51,323 nucleotides of DNA. Source: an uncultured Verrucomicrobiales bacterium (GTDB taxonomy: Bacteria > Verrucomicrobiota > Verrucomicrobiia > Verrucomicrobiales > Akkermansiaceae). The position numbers were made by a program, and so were the translations under genes. Below are positions 1-7,919 of this stretch, one piece after another (the stretch's first letter is position 1; each line of letters begins with the position of its first letter). The notes under the pieces are model-generated. The model saw only the letters and a program-made list of their open reading frames with translations. It had not been told where the DNA came from and searched no databases. The stretch lies in contig CALBJX010000001.1 in the NCBI GenBank assembly GCA_937893015.1, forward strand, positions 1-51,323, written 5' to 3'.

Positions 1-65
1 TTGACTTCGTACATCGTACATCGTACATCGTAAATCGTACATCCCTACAAATCCCTCTTTGTCGC
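1..65. repeat. Partial heptamer/hairpin repeat element (one arm)
   Basis: Tandem 7-bp units (TCGTACA and variants) run from base 7 to about 42. They are followed by a terminal hairpin block of the form CATCCCTACAAATCCCTCTTTGTCGC. This matches the end of the fuller elements at 20372-20637 and 23882-24101; the rest lies outside the window. Sequence similarity is directly visible; element status is inferred. Confidence 0.7.
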
Positions 66-75
66 ATAGTGTACG

Positions 76-108
76 CAAAAACAGCCTGCCGCAAAGCGGC
101 AGGCTGTT
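76..108 (-). terminator. Rho-independent terminator of the outer-membrane barrel gene
   Basis: A GC-rich hairpin (AACAGCCTGCCGC / GCGGCAGGCTGTT with a 4-nt loop), read on the minus strand, is followed by a short T run. It lies 27 bp past the stop codon of the gene ending at 135. Confidence 0.8.
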
Positions 109-134
109 GGAAATGTTGCTGTCGGGAACAAGCA

Positions 135-740
135 TCAGAACTGCACGGAGGCACCCACGAGGATGGTGTGGCCCGTGTAGATGTACTTGCTGTCACCGCT
201 GCCGACGTAGGTGCGGCCGAATTCGTAGCCGGCCTTCAGCATGATGGCGTCGCTGGGCTGGTACTTGAGACCGCCGCCCACGGAGAAGGTGAAGCCGCCG
301 TCATCCTCGGTCTCGCGATCGCCGTCAAACTTGGAAACGGCGTGGGTCAGCGCATAACCCGCCTTGCCGCCGGCGTAGAAGAGCACGTCGTCGGTGATTT
401 CAAGGTTCAGGTCATAACCGGCCGTCATGGGCACCATGAACAGCTGATTCTTCACGCCGTCGATGGTTTCGGAACCGAACTGGGGCGTGACGTTCAGGTT
501 GAACTGGTGGCGCACGGTGTCTTCACCGCTGGAGTACAGGTTGAAGCTCAGACGGGCACCATACATGTCGGGCATATCGTGGTCACCGGCGATGGTGTAC
601 ACGGCATCCAGACCCCACATGGGCTGCATGTCATAAGGCGTCAGCGCACCCGGCTGGGGAGAGGGCAGCACGTAAGGAGCAGCGGAGGCGACGCTCGCAA
701 GAGCGGCCACAATAGCAGCAGATGTCAGAAACTTTTTCAT
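135..740 (-). CDS. Secreted outer-membrane beta-barrel protein
   Basis: A 201-residue protein, probably a small outer-membrane beta-barrel. The start at 740 (MKKFLTSAAIVAALASVASA) gives a clean Sec signal peptide cut near residue 20; an in-frame upstream ATG would put non-signal sequence in front and is rejected. The mature part alternates polar and aromatic or hydrophobic residues in strand-length blocks (for example ARLSFNLYSSG, FTFSVGGGLKYQPSD, IMLKAGYEFGRTYVG) and ends in GHTILVGASVQF, a typical last barrel strand with a C-terminal Phe. Size and pattern fit the OmpA/OmpW-like 8-strand barrels, but no family-specific motif is evident and the cargo or role is unknown. It is transcribed alone, divergently from pheS, with its own terminator. 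Confidence 0.75.
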   Translation of the reverse strand: MKKFLTSAAIVAALASVASAAPYVLPSPQPGALTPYDMQPMWGLDAVYTIAGDHDMPDMYGARLSFNLYSSGEDTVRHQFNLNVTPQFGSETIDGVKNQLFMVPMTAGYDLNLEITDDVLFYAGGKAGYALTHAVSKFDGDRETEDDGGFTFSVGGGLKYQPSDAIMLKAGYEFGRTYVGSGDSKYIYTGHTILVGASVQF

Positions 741-816
741 AGACGATTTCTCTTTAGCATACTTTTTCATCGGAAACAAGCATATTTCAACAAGTTTGCG
801 GAAAAAACACACCTAT

Positions 817-856
817 CCCGACGTTTTTTTGACGAGTCTCGACAAAAAACGTCGGG
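817..856. repeat. Inverted repeat between divergent genes
   Basis: CCCGACGTTTTTT at 817-829 is perfectly complementary to AAAAAACGTCGGG at 844-856 (13-bp arms). Read from either strand it resembles a terminator hairpin, but it sits in the divergent promoter region between the barrel gene and pheS. A leader hairpin, an operator or a bidirectional insulator are all possible. Confidence 0.55.
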
Positions 857-893
857 GCGCGAGCGGCGTAGGCGTGCCGCTCCCTGATTATGC

Positions 894-921
894 TTGACTT
901 TCGCGCCTACGCGCGTATAGT
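894..921 (+). promoter_or_regulatory. Predicted pheST promoter
   Basis: -35 TTGACT (894-899), 16-bp spacer, -10 TATAGT (916-921). The ATG of pheS is at 931, so transcription would start within a few bases of the start codon. No T-box-like or attenuator leader fits in this space. Confidence 0.7.
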
Positions 922-930
922 ACCCGCGAC

Positions 931-1941
931 ATGAAAGAGCAGATTGCTATCGTCCGTAATGAAGCCCTGACGCACATTGCCGGTTTGGCCGACATGAAGG
1001 CGTTGGAGGATGCCCGCGTGGGCATTCTGGGCAAAAAAGGTTCTCTCACCCAGCTGCAGCAGGGGATGCGCGATGTCCCCAAGGAGGATAAGCCCGCCGT
1101 GGGCGCGCTGCTGAATGAAGCCCGCGCCGCCATCACCGCCGCGCTGGAGGAGCGTAAGGCCGCCCTGCAGGAGCAGCTGGATGCCGCCGCCGTGGCGGGT
1201 GTGGATGTGACGATGCCCGGGGCCGCGCTGCCCGAAGGCGGCTTGCACCCCATCTCCATCGTCCGTGATGAGGCGGTGCGCATTCTGCGCCGCATGGGCT
1301 TCACGCTCTCCGACGGTCCCGAAATCGAGGACGAGTGGCATTGCTTCGACGCGCTCAATACGCCCGATGACCACCCCGCCCGCAACGAGAAGGACACCTT
1401 CTATTTTGACAGCGGCAAGCTGCTGCGCACGCAGACCAGCACCGTGCAGGCCCGCACCATGGAGAAGCAGGCGCCCCCCGTGCGCATCATCTGCCCCGGC
1501 TCTGCCTTCCGCCGCGATGCGATTGATGCCACCCACCTCTCCGCCTTCAACCAGATTGAGGGCCTGTATGTGGACAAGAACGTGAGCGTGGGCGACCTGA
1601 AGGGCACGCTGGAGTATTTCCTGAAGGCCCTCTTCGGCAGCGAGACCGCCGTGCGTTTCCGCCCGCACTTCTTCCCCTTCACGGAGCCGAGCTTCGAGAT
1701 TGACGTGCTGCTGCAGGCGGCGGGGCAGGCTCCCCGCTGGATTGAGATTGCCGGCTGCGGCATGGTGAACCCCGCCGTGTTCGAGAACATCGACAAGGCC
1801 ACGGGCAAGCAGCTCTACACGGGCTGCACGGGCTTCGCCTTCGGCATCGGTCTGGAACGCCTCGCCATGATTCGCTGGGGCATCCGCGATATCCGCCTCC
1901 TCATCGAAAACGATGCCCGCTTCCTCGCCCAGTTCCAATAA
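931..1941 (+). CDS. pheS: Phenylalanine--tRNA ligase alpha subunit
   Basis: The 336-residue catalytic subunit of the alpha2beta2 phenylalanyl-tRNA synthetase, which charges tRNA-Phe in the cytoplasm. An N-terminal coiled-coil of about 85 residues is followed by the class II aminoacyl-tRNA synthetase core. Visible signatures are GPEIEDEWHCFDALN-x-PDDHPAR near the motif 1 region, PGSAFRRDAIDATHLSAFNQ (motif 2 with its Arg), and GFAFGIGLERLAMIRWGI (motif 3, Gly-Leu-Glu-Arg). The length is normal for bacterial PheS. It starts at the first ATG after a strong promoter and is followed 25 bp later by pheT, so the two subunits are co-transcribed. Confidence 0.97.
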   Translation: MKEQIAIVRNEALTHIAGLADMKALEDARVGILGKKGSLTQLQQGMRDVPKEDKPAVGALLNEARAAITAALEERKAALQEQLDAAAVAGVDVTMPGAALPEGGLHPISIVRDEAVRILRRMGFTLSDGPEIEDEWHCFDALNTPDDHPARNEKDTFYFDSGKLLRTQTSTVQARTMEKQAPPVRIICPGSAFRRDAIDATHLSAFNQIEGLYVDKNVSVGDLKGTLEYFLKALFGSETAVRFRPHFFPFTEPSFEIDVLLQAAGQAPRWIEIAGCGMVNPAVFENIDKATGKQLYTGCTGFAFGIGLERLAMIRWGIRDIRLLIENDARFLAQFQ

Positions 1942-1966
1942 ACCCTAACCCGAACGATTTTTCGAC

Positions 1967-4462
1967 ATGAACGTATCTCTCAATTGGCTTTCCCGCTACA
2001 TCGACCTCGAGGGCCTCGACACCCGCGAAATGGCCGATATGCTGACCTTCGCCGGCATCGAGGTGGAGGGCATTCAGGAACGCGGCGTGACCACCGACCT
2101 CGTGGTCGTGGCGCAGGTGATGGAAAAGACCCCTGTGGAGGGCTCCGACCACCTCAACTGCTGTCAGGTGGACGCGGGCGAAGGCACGCTGCGCCAGATT
2201 GTCTGCGGCGCACAGAACTACAAGGTGGGCGACAAAGTGCCCTGCGCCCTGCCCGGCGCGGTGCTGCCCGGCGGCTGGACGATTAAGGAAGGCAAGATGC
2301 TCGGCATCCCCTCCAACGGCATGCTTTGCTCCGCCTCCGAGCTGGGTCTGCCCGACAAGGAGCACGGCCTGTGGATTCTGCCGCAGGACTACGCCGTCGG
2401 CACCCCCGTCCGCACCTTCACGCCCACGGACACGCTCTTCGAGCTGGAAATCACGCCCAACCGCCCCGACCTGCTCAGCCACTGGGGCATGGCGCGCGAG
2501 CTCGCGGGTATCACGGGTCGCGCCCTGAAGGAGGACCCCGCCGCGGCTCCCACCGCCGCCGCGCAGACGCAGCCCGCGGGTGATTTCATCACTCTCTCCG
2601 CCCCCGATGTCTGCCCGCTCTACACCGCCACGAAAATCAGCGGCGTGAAAATTGGCCCCTCTCCCGAGTGGCTGCAGGAGCGTCTCGTCTCCATCGGTCT
2701 GCGCCCCATCAACAACGTCGTCGATATCACCAACTACGTGCTCTTCGAGCTGGGCCACCCCCTGCACGCCTTTGATGCGGCGAAGCTCACGGGCGGCCTT
2801 AACATCCGCCGCGCGGCGGAGGGCGAGAAGTTCACCTCTCTCATGGAGGAGGATTACACGCTGACGCCCGAAGATATCGTCATCTCCGATGCGAGCGGCG
2901 CGGCTCTCGCGCTGGGCGGTGTGATGGGCGGTCTCGACTCCGGCGTGACGGAGGGCACGACCGACATCGTGCTGGAATCCGCGTGGTTCCTGCGCTCCTC
3001 CATCCGCTTCACGAGCCGCCGCCTCGGTCTCGGCTCCGATTCCTCCTACCGCTTCGAGCGCGGCACCTCCCCGTGGAACGTGCTGCGCACCGCGGCGCGT
3101 GCCACGCAGCTCATTCTGGAGTGCGCGGGCGGCACGGCTTCCCCCGTCCTCGTGGGCGGTCAGGCCCCCTGCCTCGTGAACGAGGAGCTGGCCACCACCG
3201 CCACCGTGCTGGAACAGGGTACCGATGCCAAGATTTACTACGCGCTCGACCAAGTGAAGCTCGACTGGAAGGAACTGGATGTGATGAGCAACGCCTCCAT
3301 CCCCCACATGGAAGCCATCCGCATCCTCAAGAACCTGGGACTTTCCAACACGGACGGCAAGGGCACGTGGGACTGCCCGCCCTGGCGACTCGACCTCAAG
3401 CGTTCCTGCGACCTGCTGGAAGAAATCGTGCGCGTGTACGGCATCGACAACATCCCCGCGACCACGACCTCCGTCTATGTGGAGGAAACCGCCCACGACC
3501 GCGCACATGATTACCGCATGAACATCTCCCGCAAGCTGGCGGGCGCGGGTTTTTGGGAGGTGCAGACCTTCAAGCTCATCGCCGCAGAGAGCATCGACCC
3601 CACCATCGCTTCCGTGCAGTACGCCCTGCCCATCAAGCCCCTGATGGACGGCGACATCATCCGCGTCTCTCTCCCCATCTCGGAGGACCACTCCACCCTG
3701 CGTCCCTCGCTCGCTCCCGGTCTCATCGCCGTGGCGGCGCGCAACATCAATCAGGGCATGGAGAGCCTGCGCTTCTTCGAGTGCGGACGCGTGTTCCGCA
3801 ACACGGGCGGCGGCAAGGGCAAAGACATCGAGAACGAGGTGCTGGGCATCTTCATGGCGGGCAAGCTCATGCCCGCGAGCTGGGCGAACACCAAGCCCGC
3901 CGACGCCCACGCCGAGCACCTGCGCGCCGTCATCGACACGCTGGTGCCCAAGGCGAATATCAGCCTTGTGCCCGCCAAACAGGCGCGCACCAACGCCGCC
4001 TTCGGTGCGGATATCCAAATCAATAACCAGGCCTGCGGTTACTTCGCCCGCCTGAGCCTCAAGGTCTGCCGCGAGCTGGGTCTGCCCGCCGAGTGCTACT
4101 ACGCCGAGCTGGACCTCCGCAAGCTGCAGCAGGTGGCCACCGCCCCCTTCAAGGCGGCGGATCTGCCCCAGTTCCCCGGCTCCTCCCGCGATGCCTCCCT
4201 CGATGTTCCCGCCGCCACGCGCCACGCGGACATCATGAAGGCTATCGAGGCCGCCAAGCAGAAGCTGCTCGTCTCCGCCGACCTCAAGGACGTGTTCTGC
4301 GACCCGACGGGCGAGAAGCTCGCCGCCGACCGCAAGGCCATGACCTACACCTTCCTCTACCGCGACGCCAAGAAGACCCTCAAGGCGACCGAGGTGGACG
4401 AAGCCCACAAGCAGGTGCTCGACACCCTCGCCGCCAAGGTCAAGGAGCTGCGCTTCCGCTAA
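1967..4462 (+). CDS. pheT: Phenylalanine--tRNA ligase beta subunit
   Basis: The 831-residue tRNA-binding and editing subunit partner of PheS. The domain order is standard: N-terminal fold plus EMAP/OB-type tRNA-binding domain (about residues 40-160, including GMLCSASELGL), B3/B4 editing domain (about 215-400, with RPINNVVDITNYVLFELGHP), B5 domain (about 410-490), catalytic-like module, and a C-terminal FDX-ACB anticodon-binding domain (about 735-831, starting PQFPGSSRDASLDVP). The length is normal and the frame is intact. Its last 767 bp (3696-4462, residues about 577-831) are repeated at about 96% identity at 7050-7816; this upstream copy is the complete gene. A strong terminator follows at 4523-4560. 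Confidence 0.97.
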   Translation: MNVSLNWLSRYIDLEGLDTREMADMLTFAGIEVEGIQERGVTTDLVVVAQVMEKTPVEGSDHLNCCQVDAGEGTLRQIVCGAQNYKVGDKVPCALPGAVLPGGWTIKEGKMLGIPSNGMLCSASELGLPDKEHGLWILPQDYAVGTPVRTFTPTDTLFELEITPNRPDLLSHWGMARELAGITGRALKEDPAAAPTAAAQTQPAGDFITLSAPDVCPLYTATKISGVKIGPSPEWLQERLVSIGLRPINNVVDITNYVLFELGHPLHAFDAAKLTGGLNIRRAAEGEKFTSLMEEDYTLTPEDIVISDASGAALALGGVMGGLDSGVTEGTTDIVLESAWFLRSSIRFTSRRLGLGSDSSYRFERGTSPWNVLRTAARATQLILECAGGTASPVLVGGQAPCLVNEELATTATVLEQGTDAKIYYALDQVKLDWKELDVMSNASIPHMEAIRILKNLGLSNTDGKGTWDCPPWRLDLKRSCDLLEEIVRVYGIDNIPATTTSVYVEETAHDRAHDYRMNISRKLAGAGFWEVQTFKLIAAESIDPTIASVQYALPIKPLMDGDIIRVSLPISEDHSTLRPSLAPGLIAVAARNINQGMESLRFFECGRVFRNTGGGKGKDIENEVLGIFMAGKLMPASWANTKPADAHAEHLRAVIDTLVPKANISLVPAKQARTNAAFGADIQINNQACGYFARLSLKVCRELGLPAECYYAELDLRKLQQVATAPFKAADLPQFPGSSRDASLDVPAATRHADIMKAIEAAKQKLLVSADLKDVFCDPTGEKLAADRKAMTYTFLYRDAKKTLKATEVDEAHKQVLDTLAAKVKELRFR

Positions 4463-4464
4463 AC

Positions 4465-4516
4465 GGATGTACAATGTACAAATCATCTAAATAATGGCGC
4501 GGGCAAGCCCGCGCGG
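4465..4516. repeat. Remnant of the intergenic repeat family
   Basis: GGATGTACAATGTACAAATC followed by a GCGCGGGCAAGCCCGCGC hairpin resembles one arm plus the GC-rich block of the larger element at 20372. It is degenerate. It sits directly after the pheT stop codon. Confidence 0.4.
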
Positions 4517-4522
4517 ATGGAC

Positions 4523-4562
4523 AAAGCCTGCATCTGACGTTCCGTCAGATGCAGGCTTTTTT
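4523..4562 (+). terminator. pheST terminator
   Basis: AAAGCCTGCATCTGACG / CGTCAGATGCAGGCTTT with a 3-nt loop and a T tail. The inner TCTGACG/CGTCAGA stem recurs in other terminators in the window (22722, 23977, 40425, 49898). Confidence 0.9.
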
Positions 4563-4563
4563 C

Positions 4564-4592
4564 TTGTTTCGGCGGAGCGGGCGTGGTAGCAT
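4564..4592 (+). promoter_or_regulatory. Predicted promoter of lipoprotein gene 4599
   Basis: TTGTTT (4564-4569), 17-bp spacer, TAGCAT (4587-4592), then six bases and ATG at 4599. The -35 overlaps the T tail of the pheT terminator. The geometry predicts a leaderless transcript. Confidence 0.55.
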
Positions 4593-4598
4593 ACGGTC

Positions 4599-5456
4599 AT
4601 GTTTCGCGCTGCTTTTGTCGCTGACCTGTGCGGGGTGCTGTTGCCGTCCTGTCAGTCATGGTGCGCCCGTTCCGTGCCGGAGGACATGCCTGTCATGCTC
4701 TCCATGTTGAGGGCGGAGTATCATTTGCAGCTGTTGCCGCATGGGGAAGGCGTGCGCGTGCAGCGGTCGACACCGGCGGCTGCCTTTGTGCTGAAGGATA
4801 ATGCCTACATGGTAGAATCCGACCTGCGCGCGCTCATGCGGAAGGGCTACACGCGGGAAGACCGTCCATTGTCCGATTCAGAAAGGGATTTAACAGAGGA
4901 TGTCAAAGACTGTAATAAAGAAGGATTTGAAAGGCATGCACATCAAATGCAAGATTTTTTTGCTCATTATGGTCAAGGTTATAGGGCTGAACATTATCAT
5001 CTTTCAAGATCTAAAACTATTTATAATATTGTAGCTATAGTGAATCCATTAAACAGCACTTATGTTAAAAGTGTTTTATGGCATGAAATAAAGAATTTAC
5101 CCCTTGGACACTTGGTAGATTCTATTAATGTTTTAGGTAATGCATTACCGGACAGTGCCATAGACTACGCTGAAGCTTATAAGCAAGCAGAAGAACGTAC
5201 AAATATGTGGTATACACAATGGAAGAAATGCTGTTGTAAGAAAGGAGATACGTGGGTTCGTCACATAGATTCATCAGGAAAATCTGCTTGCACGAATTTC
5301 ACTCAACCTTCTAATCCGTATGGAGAAACAGCAGCTCCCCCCACATTCGGACGAAGAAAGAGATTTCTTCAGGAATTGGCACCAAATATTTCATACCCGG
5401 ACATAAAGCCTAATCAGATAAATACCAGAGTATTAAAAGCGTATAAAAACGCTTAA
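4599..5456 (+). CDS. Chimeric lipoprotein-like protein with an AT-rich C-terminal domain
   Basis: A 285-residue protein of unknown function. Residues 1-90 are a diverged paralog of the gene at 7920: both begin MFR-x-AF, have a Cys after a hydrophobic stretch (possible lipobox near Cys18), and share the pattern FVLK-N/D-NAY-x-VES-x-LRA-x-M-x-x-GY. After about codon 90 (base about 4870) the two proteins stop matching, and the DNA switches abruptly from GC-rich to AT-rich. The remaining 195 residues include WHEIKNLPLGHLVDSIN, a CCCKKGD cluster and a basic tail; I recognise no family. The base-composition break inside one open frame suggests that a foreign C-terminus was joined to a resident N-terminus. 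A membrane-protein gene follows 67 bp downstream and shares the low GC. A toxin-like C-terminus is a hypothesis only. Confidence 0.65.
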   Translation: MFRAAFVADLCGVLLPSCQSWCARSVPEDMPVMLSMLRAEYHLQLLPHGEGVRVQRSTPAAAFVLKDNAYMVESDLRALMRKGYTREDRPLSDSERDLTEDVKDCNKEGFERHAHQMQDFFAHYGQGYRAEHYHLSRSKTIYNIVAIVNPLNSTYVKSVLWHEIKNLPLGHLVDSINVLGNALPDSAIDYAEAYKQAEERTNMWYTQWKKCCCKKGDTWVRHIDSSGKSACTNFTQPSNPYGETAAPPTFGRRKRFLQELAPNISYPDIKPNQINTRVLKAYKNA

Positions 5457-5523
5457 ATGTTGGCACATCTGTGACATTCACAAGCATCATATTTACAAAG
5501 CAGAGTTATTACAAAAAAAGAAA

Positions 5524-6060
5524 ATGGCTGGTGCATTTTTTCGTTTCTTGTGTTCTTATCGTGTTTTGTTATCCATATTCATTGCATTATTATTTGCACT
5601 AATATGCGAGGCTGGTGGATTAGTAATTTTGCCTCGTCCTAGGTTGGATCATCCCGCTAGTTTACCTGTATATGCATTTCACGATTTAAGCATATATGTT
5701 ATACCCATTTCTACCCTATGGTCACGAATATTAGCACCTCGTTCTGCTTGGATATGTAAACATGCTTTATTATGGGCTATTGCCATGATGTGTGTTAGTG
5801 TCTCTTCGTTTTCAGATTCAATGTTTTGCAAAGAGCCTATTATTGCCACATTTTTACATTGCATTATCTTTCCTCTCATATGGTTTAGCATTTCTTTTCT
5901 ATTTGCACATATCCCTTACAGCATAATTTGTTTCATATATAGATGCAGACATAAACCTACGCAAAGAAACATCATGCTGCTATATGCAATCTGCGTTTCA
6001 TACATTTTCCTGACATTCTACTTATTAACAGGAAACTGTTGGCATGCATTTTTACGCTAA
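5524..6060 (+). CDS. Multi-pass membrane protein, AT-rich, unknown function
   Basis: A 178-residue integral inner-membrane protein with about four hydrophobic segments (near residues 12-35, 78-96, 103-135 and 148-170) separated by short basic loops such as YRCRHKPTQRN. I recognise no family. The gene is AT-rich and rich in codons that are rare elsewhere in the window, like the 3' part of the gene upstream, so both probably arrived together. A purine-rich stretch (AAAAAAAGAAA) precedes the ATG. Its position after a protein with a replaced C-terminus resembles effector-immunity pairs, but nothing in the sequence proves this. Confidence 0.6.
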   Translation: MAGAFFRFLCSYRVLLSIFIALLFALICEAGGLVILPRPRLDHPASLPVYAFHDLSIYVIPISTLWSRILAPRSAWICKHALLWAIAMMCVSVSSFSDSMFCKEPIIATFLHCIIFPLIWFSISFLFAHIPYSIICFIYRCRHKPTQRNIMLLYAICVSYIFLTFYLLTGNCWHAFLR

Positions 6061-6203
6061 GCATTTTCAAGCAAGATATTTTTAACCATAAGCCCGCCTC
6101 TTAAAATTGCTTCAGATGTACTACCAGAGGATAGCAGTAAAGATCCGTTAGAAATATGTGCGTATATTTCGAACAAATAAGGTTATGGCAGCTCACCCAA
6201 TAA

Positions 6204-6452
6204 AGCGTTGACGGGCAAGCCCCTGTCGTGTATGCTTACGATGCCATGGGAAATGTCTGCCGACAGACCGTGCTCTTGGATGCCGCCGCTCCCGAGGATG
6301 CGACCAAGAACCGCATCCTTACCCGCGCTGTAGCCGCCGTGCAAGAGGCAGACGGCGTGTACCAAGTCGTGACGACTGCCCGCAACAATGCGGCGGGCAC
6401 CATGCTCGGCAGTACAGAGAAAACCCTTCTTAACAAGCCATTGCTTTATTGA
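6204..6452 (+). pseudogene. Rhs/YD-repeat protein fragment
   Basis: An open frame after the TAA at 6201 encodes PVVYAYDAMGNVCRQTVLLD and continues to a stop at 6452. The YAYDAMGN segment is a typical YD/RHS repeat. There is no signal peptide or RBS, and the GTG at 6228 would be the first start available, so this is read as an internal piece of a once larger Rhs-family gene. GC content is back to the local norm, unlike both flanks. A second Rhs piece in another frame follows at 6818-7050, beyond an AT-rich insert. Confidence 0.6.
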
Positions 6453-6456
6453 AATA

Positions 6457-6850
6457 CTTAACTTTAAGAGCTTGTGGAAATTAACGCTTTGGTGTGACGG
6501 AGCCTTATTTTTAAACATTTACATTGACTTTATTTTTATGAAAAAATCCATTTTTGTGAATTTTCTCTTTTGCTTCAGTTCTTTTCTGATAGGACTTTGC
6601 TTAATTGGGGAAGAAAATCTTATAATAAGAGGGATTATGTTTGTGTTTTGCGGGGTGATTCCATTTTGTTTTATGATTAATATATTTTATTTAAGCTTTT
6701 ATCGCAATACTTTCTCTGCGCTTATAAAGATTCTTCTGTTAGTGTTTGAAGCCGTTACGGCAGGAGTGATTGGTATTATATGTCTTTTCTTATTGGCAAA
6801 AGTAGACTTGATTATGATTCAAATCTTCGGAGAATAGCATTAAAGTTAAG
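6457..6850. repeat. AT-rich insert bounded by 11-bp inverted repeats
   Basis: CTTAACTTTAA at 6457-6467 and its exact complement TTAAAGTTAAG at 6840-6850 bracket a segment that is much more AT-rich than both flanking Rhs remnants. The only gene in it is 6538-6837. This could be a small inserted element or a toxin/immunity cassette; no transposase is present. An 11-bp match between AT-rich ends could also arise by chance. Confidence 0.4.
6538..6837 (+). CDS. Small membrane protein, AT-rich, unknown function
   Basis: A 99-residue protein that is almost wholly hydrophobic, with about three membrane-spanning segments (residues 4-24, 29-52, 62-88) and a short C-terminal LIMIQIFGE tail. The start at 6538 (MKKSIFVNF) gives a normal N-terminus with two Lys before the first segment. 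No family is recognised. It lies inside the AT-rich segment 6457-6850 that splits two Rhs/YD-repeat remnants. Small membrane proteins beside Rhs C-termini are often immunity proteins, which is the most economical guess; an orphan of a small mobile element is the alternative. Confidence 0.55.
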   Translation: MKKSIFVNFLFCFSSFLIGLCLIGEENLIIRGIMFVFCGVIPFCFMINIFYLSFYRNTFSALIKILLLVFEAVTAGVIGIICLFLLAKVDLIMIQIFGE

Positions 6851-7816
6851 ACTTTAGACAAAACAGGCCTTTGGGACGGCACGCAGTGGCAGCAGCTTTC
6901 CGCCGCCGCCTACGAGTACGATGCACAACACCGCCGCACCCGCACCACGCGCGGCAACGGCCGCAGCTCGAGCACGGAATATATGTGCTGCGGCGTGCTG
7001 AGCGAAACGGACGAGGACGGCATCCGCACCGACTATGCGTACGACTCTGCCCTGCACCCCTCGCTCGCTCCCGGTCTCATCGCCGTGGCGGCGCGCAACA
7101 TCAATCAGGGCATGGAGAGCCTGCGCTTCTTCGAGTGCGGACGCGTGTTCCGCAACACGGGCGGCGGCAAGGGCAAAGACATCGAGAACGAGGTGCTGGG
7201 CATCTTCATGGCGGGCAAGCTCACGCCCGCGAGCTGGGCGAACACCAAGCCCGCCGAGGCCCACGCCGAGCACCTGCGCGCCGTCATCGACACGCTGGTG
7301 CTCAAGGCGAATATCAGCCTTGTGCCCGCCAAGCAGGCGCGCGCCAACGCCGCTTTCGGTGCGGATATCCAAATCAACAACCAAGCCTGCGGCTACTTCG
7401 CCCGCCTGAGCCTGAAGCTTTGCCGCGAGCTGGGTCTGCCCGCCGAGTGCTACTACGCCGAGCTCGACCTCCGCAAGCTGCAGCAGGTGGCCACCGCCCC
7501 CTTCAAGGCGGCGGATTTGCCCCAGTTCCCCGGCTCCTCCCGCGATGCTTCCCTCGATGTTCCCGCCGCCACGCGCCATGCGGACATCATGAAGGCCATC
7601 GAGGCCGCCAAACAGAAGCTGCTCATCTCCGCGAACCTCAAGGACGTGTTCTGCGACCCGACGGGCGAGAAGCTCGCCGCCGACCGCAAGGCCATGACCT
7701 ACACTTTCCTCTACCGCGACGCCAAGAAGACCCTCAAGGCGACCGAGGTGGACGAGGCGCACAAGCAGGTGCTCGACACCCTTGCCTCCAAGGTCAAGGA
7801 GCTGCGCTTCCGCTGA
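6818..7816 (+). pseudogene. In-frame chimera of an Rhs/YD-repeat remnant and the PheT C-terminal third
   Basis: An uninterrupted frame from 6818 to 7816. Codons from 6857 to about 7050 read DKTGLWDGTQWQQLS, then a YEYDAQHRR-type and a TDYAYDS-type YD repeat, typical of Rhs proteins. From 7050 the frame continues without a gap into a 767-bp copy of pheT 3696-4462. The copies are collinear with no indels and differ at about 29 positions (about 96% identity, my count by eye); the first 166 bp (3704-3869) are identical. The PheT part covers the region before and including the FDX-ACB domain and keeps about 8-9 amino-acid changes. A possible start is ATG 6983. With no editing domain it cannot replace PheT. 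It may be a silent duplication scar or a translated Rhs-PheT fusion. Confidence 0.85.
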
Positions 7817-7847
7817 CACTGAACGGCATAGAGACAAACTTTGTTCC

Positions 7848-7882
7848 GCCCGCACGCGCTCACGCGTGCGGGCGCTTTTTTT
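7848..7882 (+). terminator. Terminator after the pheT copy
   Basis: Stem GCCCGCACGCG / CGCGTGCGGGC with a 4-nt loop, followed by GC and a run of T. It differs in sequence from the terminator of intact pheT, so the duplication did not include the downstream terminator. Confidence 0.9.
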
Positions 7883-7883
7883 C

Positions 7884-7912
7884 TTGCTGGGTGAAAGGGA
7901 AAGAGATATATA
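7884..7912 (+). promoter_or_regulatory. Predicted promoter of lipoprotein gene 7920
   Basis: TTGCTG (7884-7889), 17-bp spacer, TATATA (7907-7912), with the ATG seven bases later. This is the same short geometry as at its paralog (4564-4592). Confidence 0.55.
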
Positions 7913-7919
7913 CAGGCTC

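Noticed and set aside
931..1941. A T-box or attenuator leader before pheS
   Set aside because: The -10 box ends nine bases before the ATG, so no structured leader can be transcribed. The inverted repeat at 817-856 is upstream of the promoter.
1901..4486. An 861-codon minus-strand open frame opposite pheT (a shorter one also lies opposite the pheT copy at 6854-7921)
   Set aside because: Antisense of a confident gene, with no motif and biased composition.
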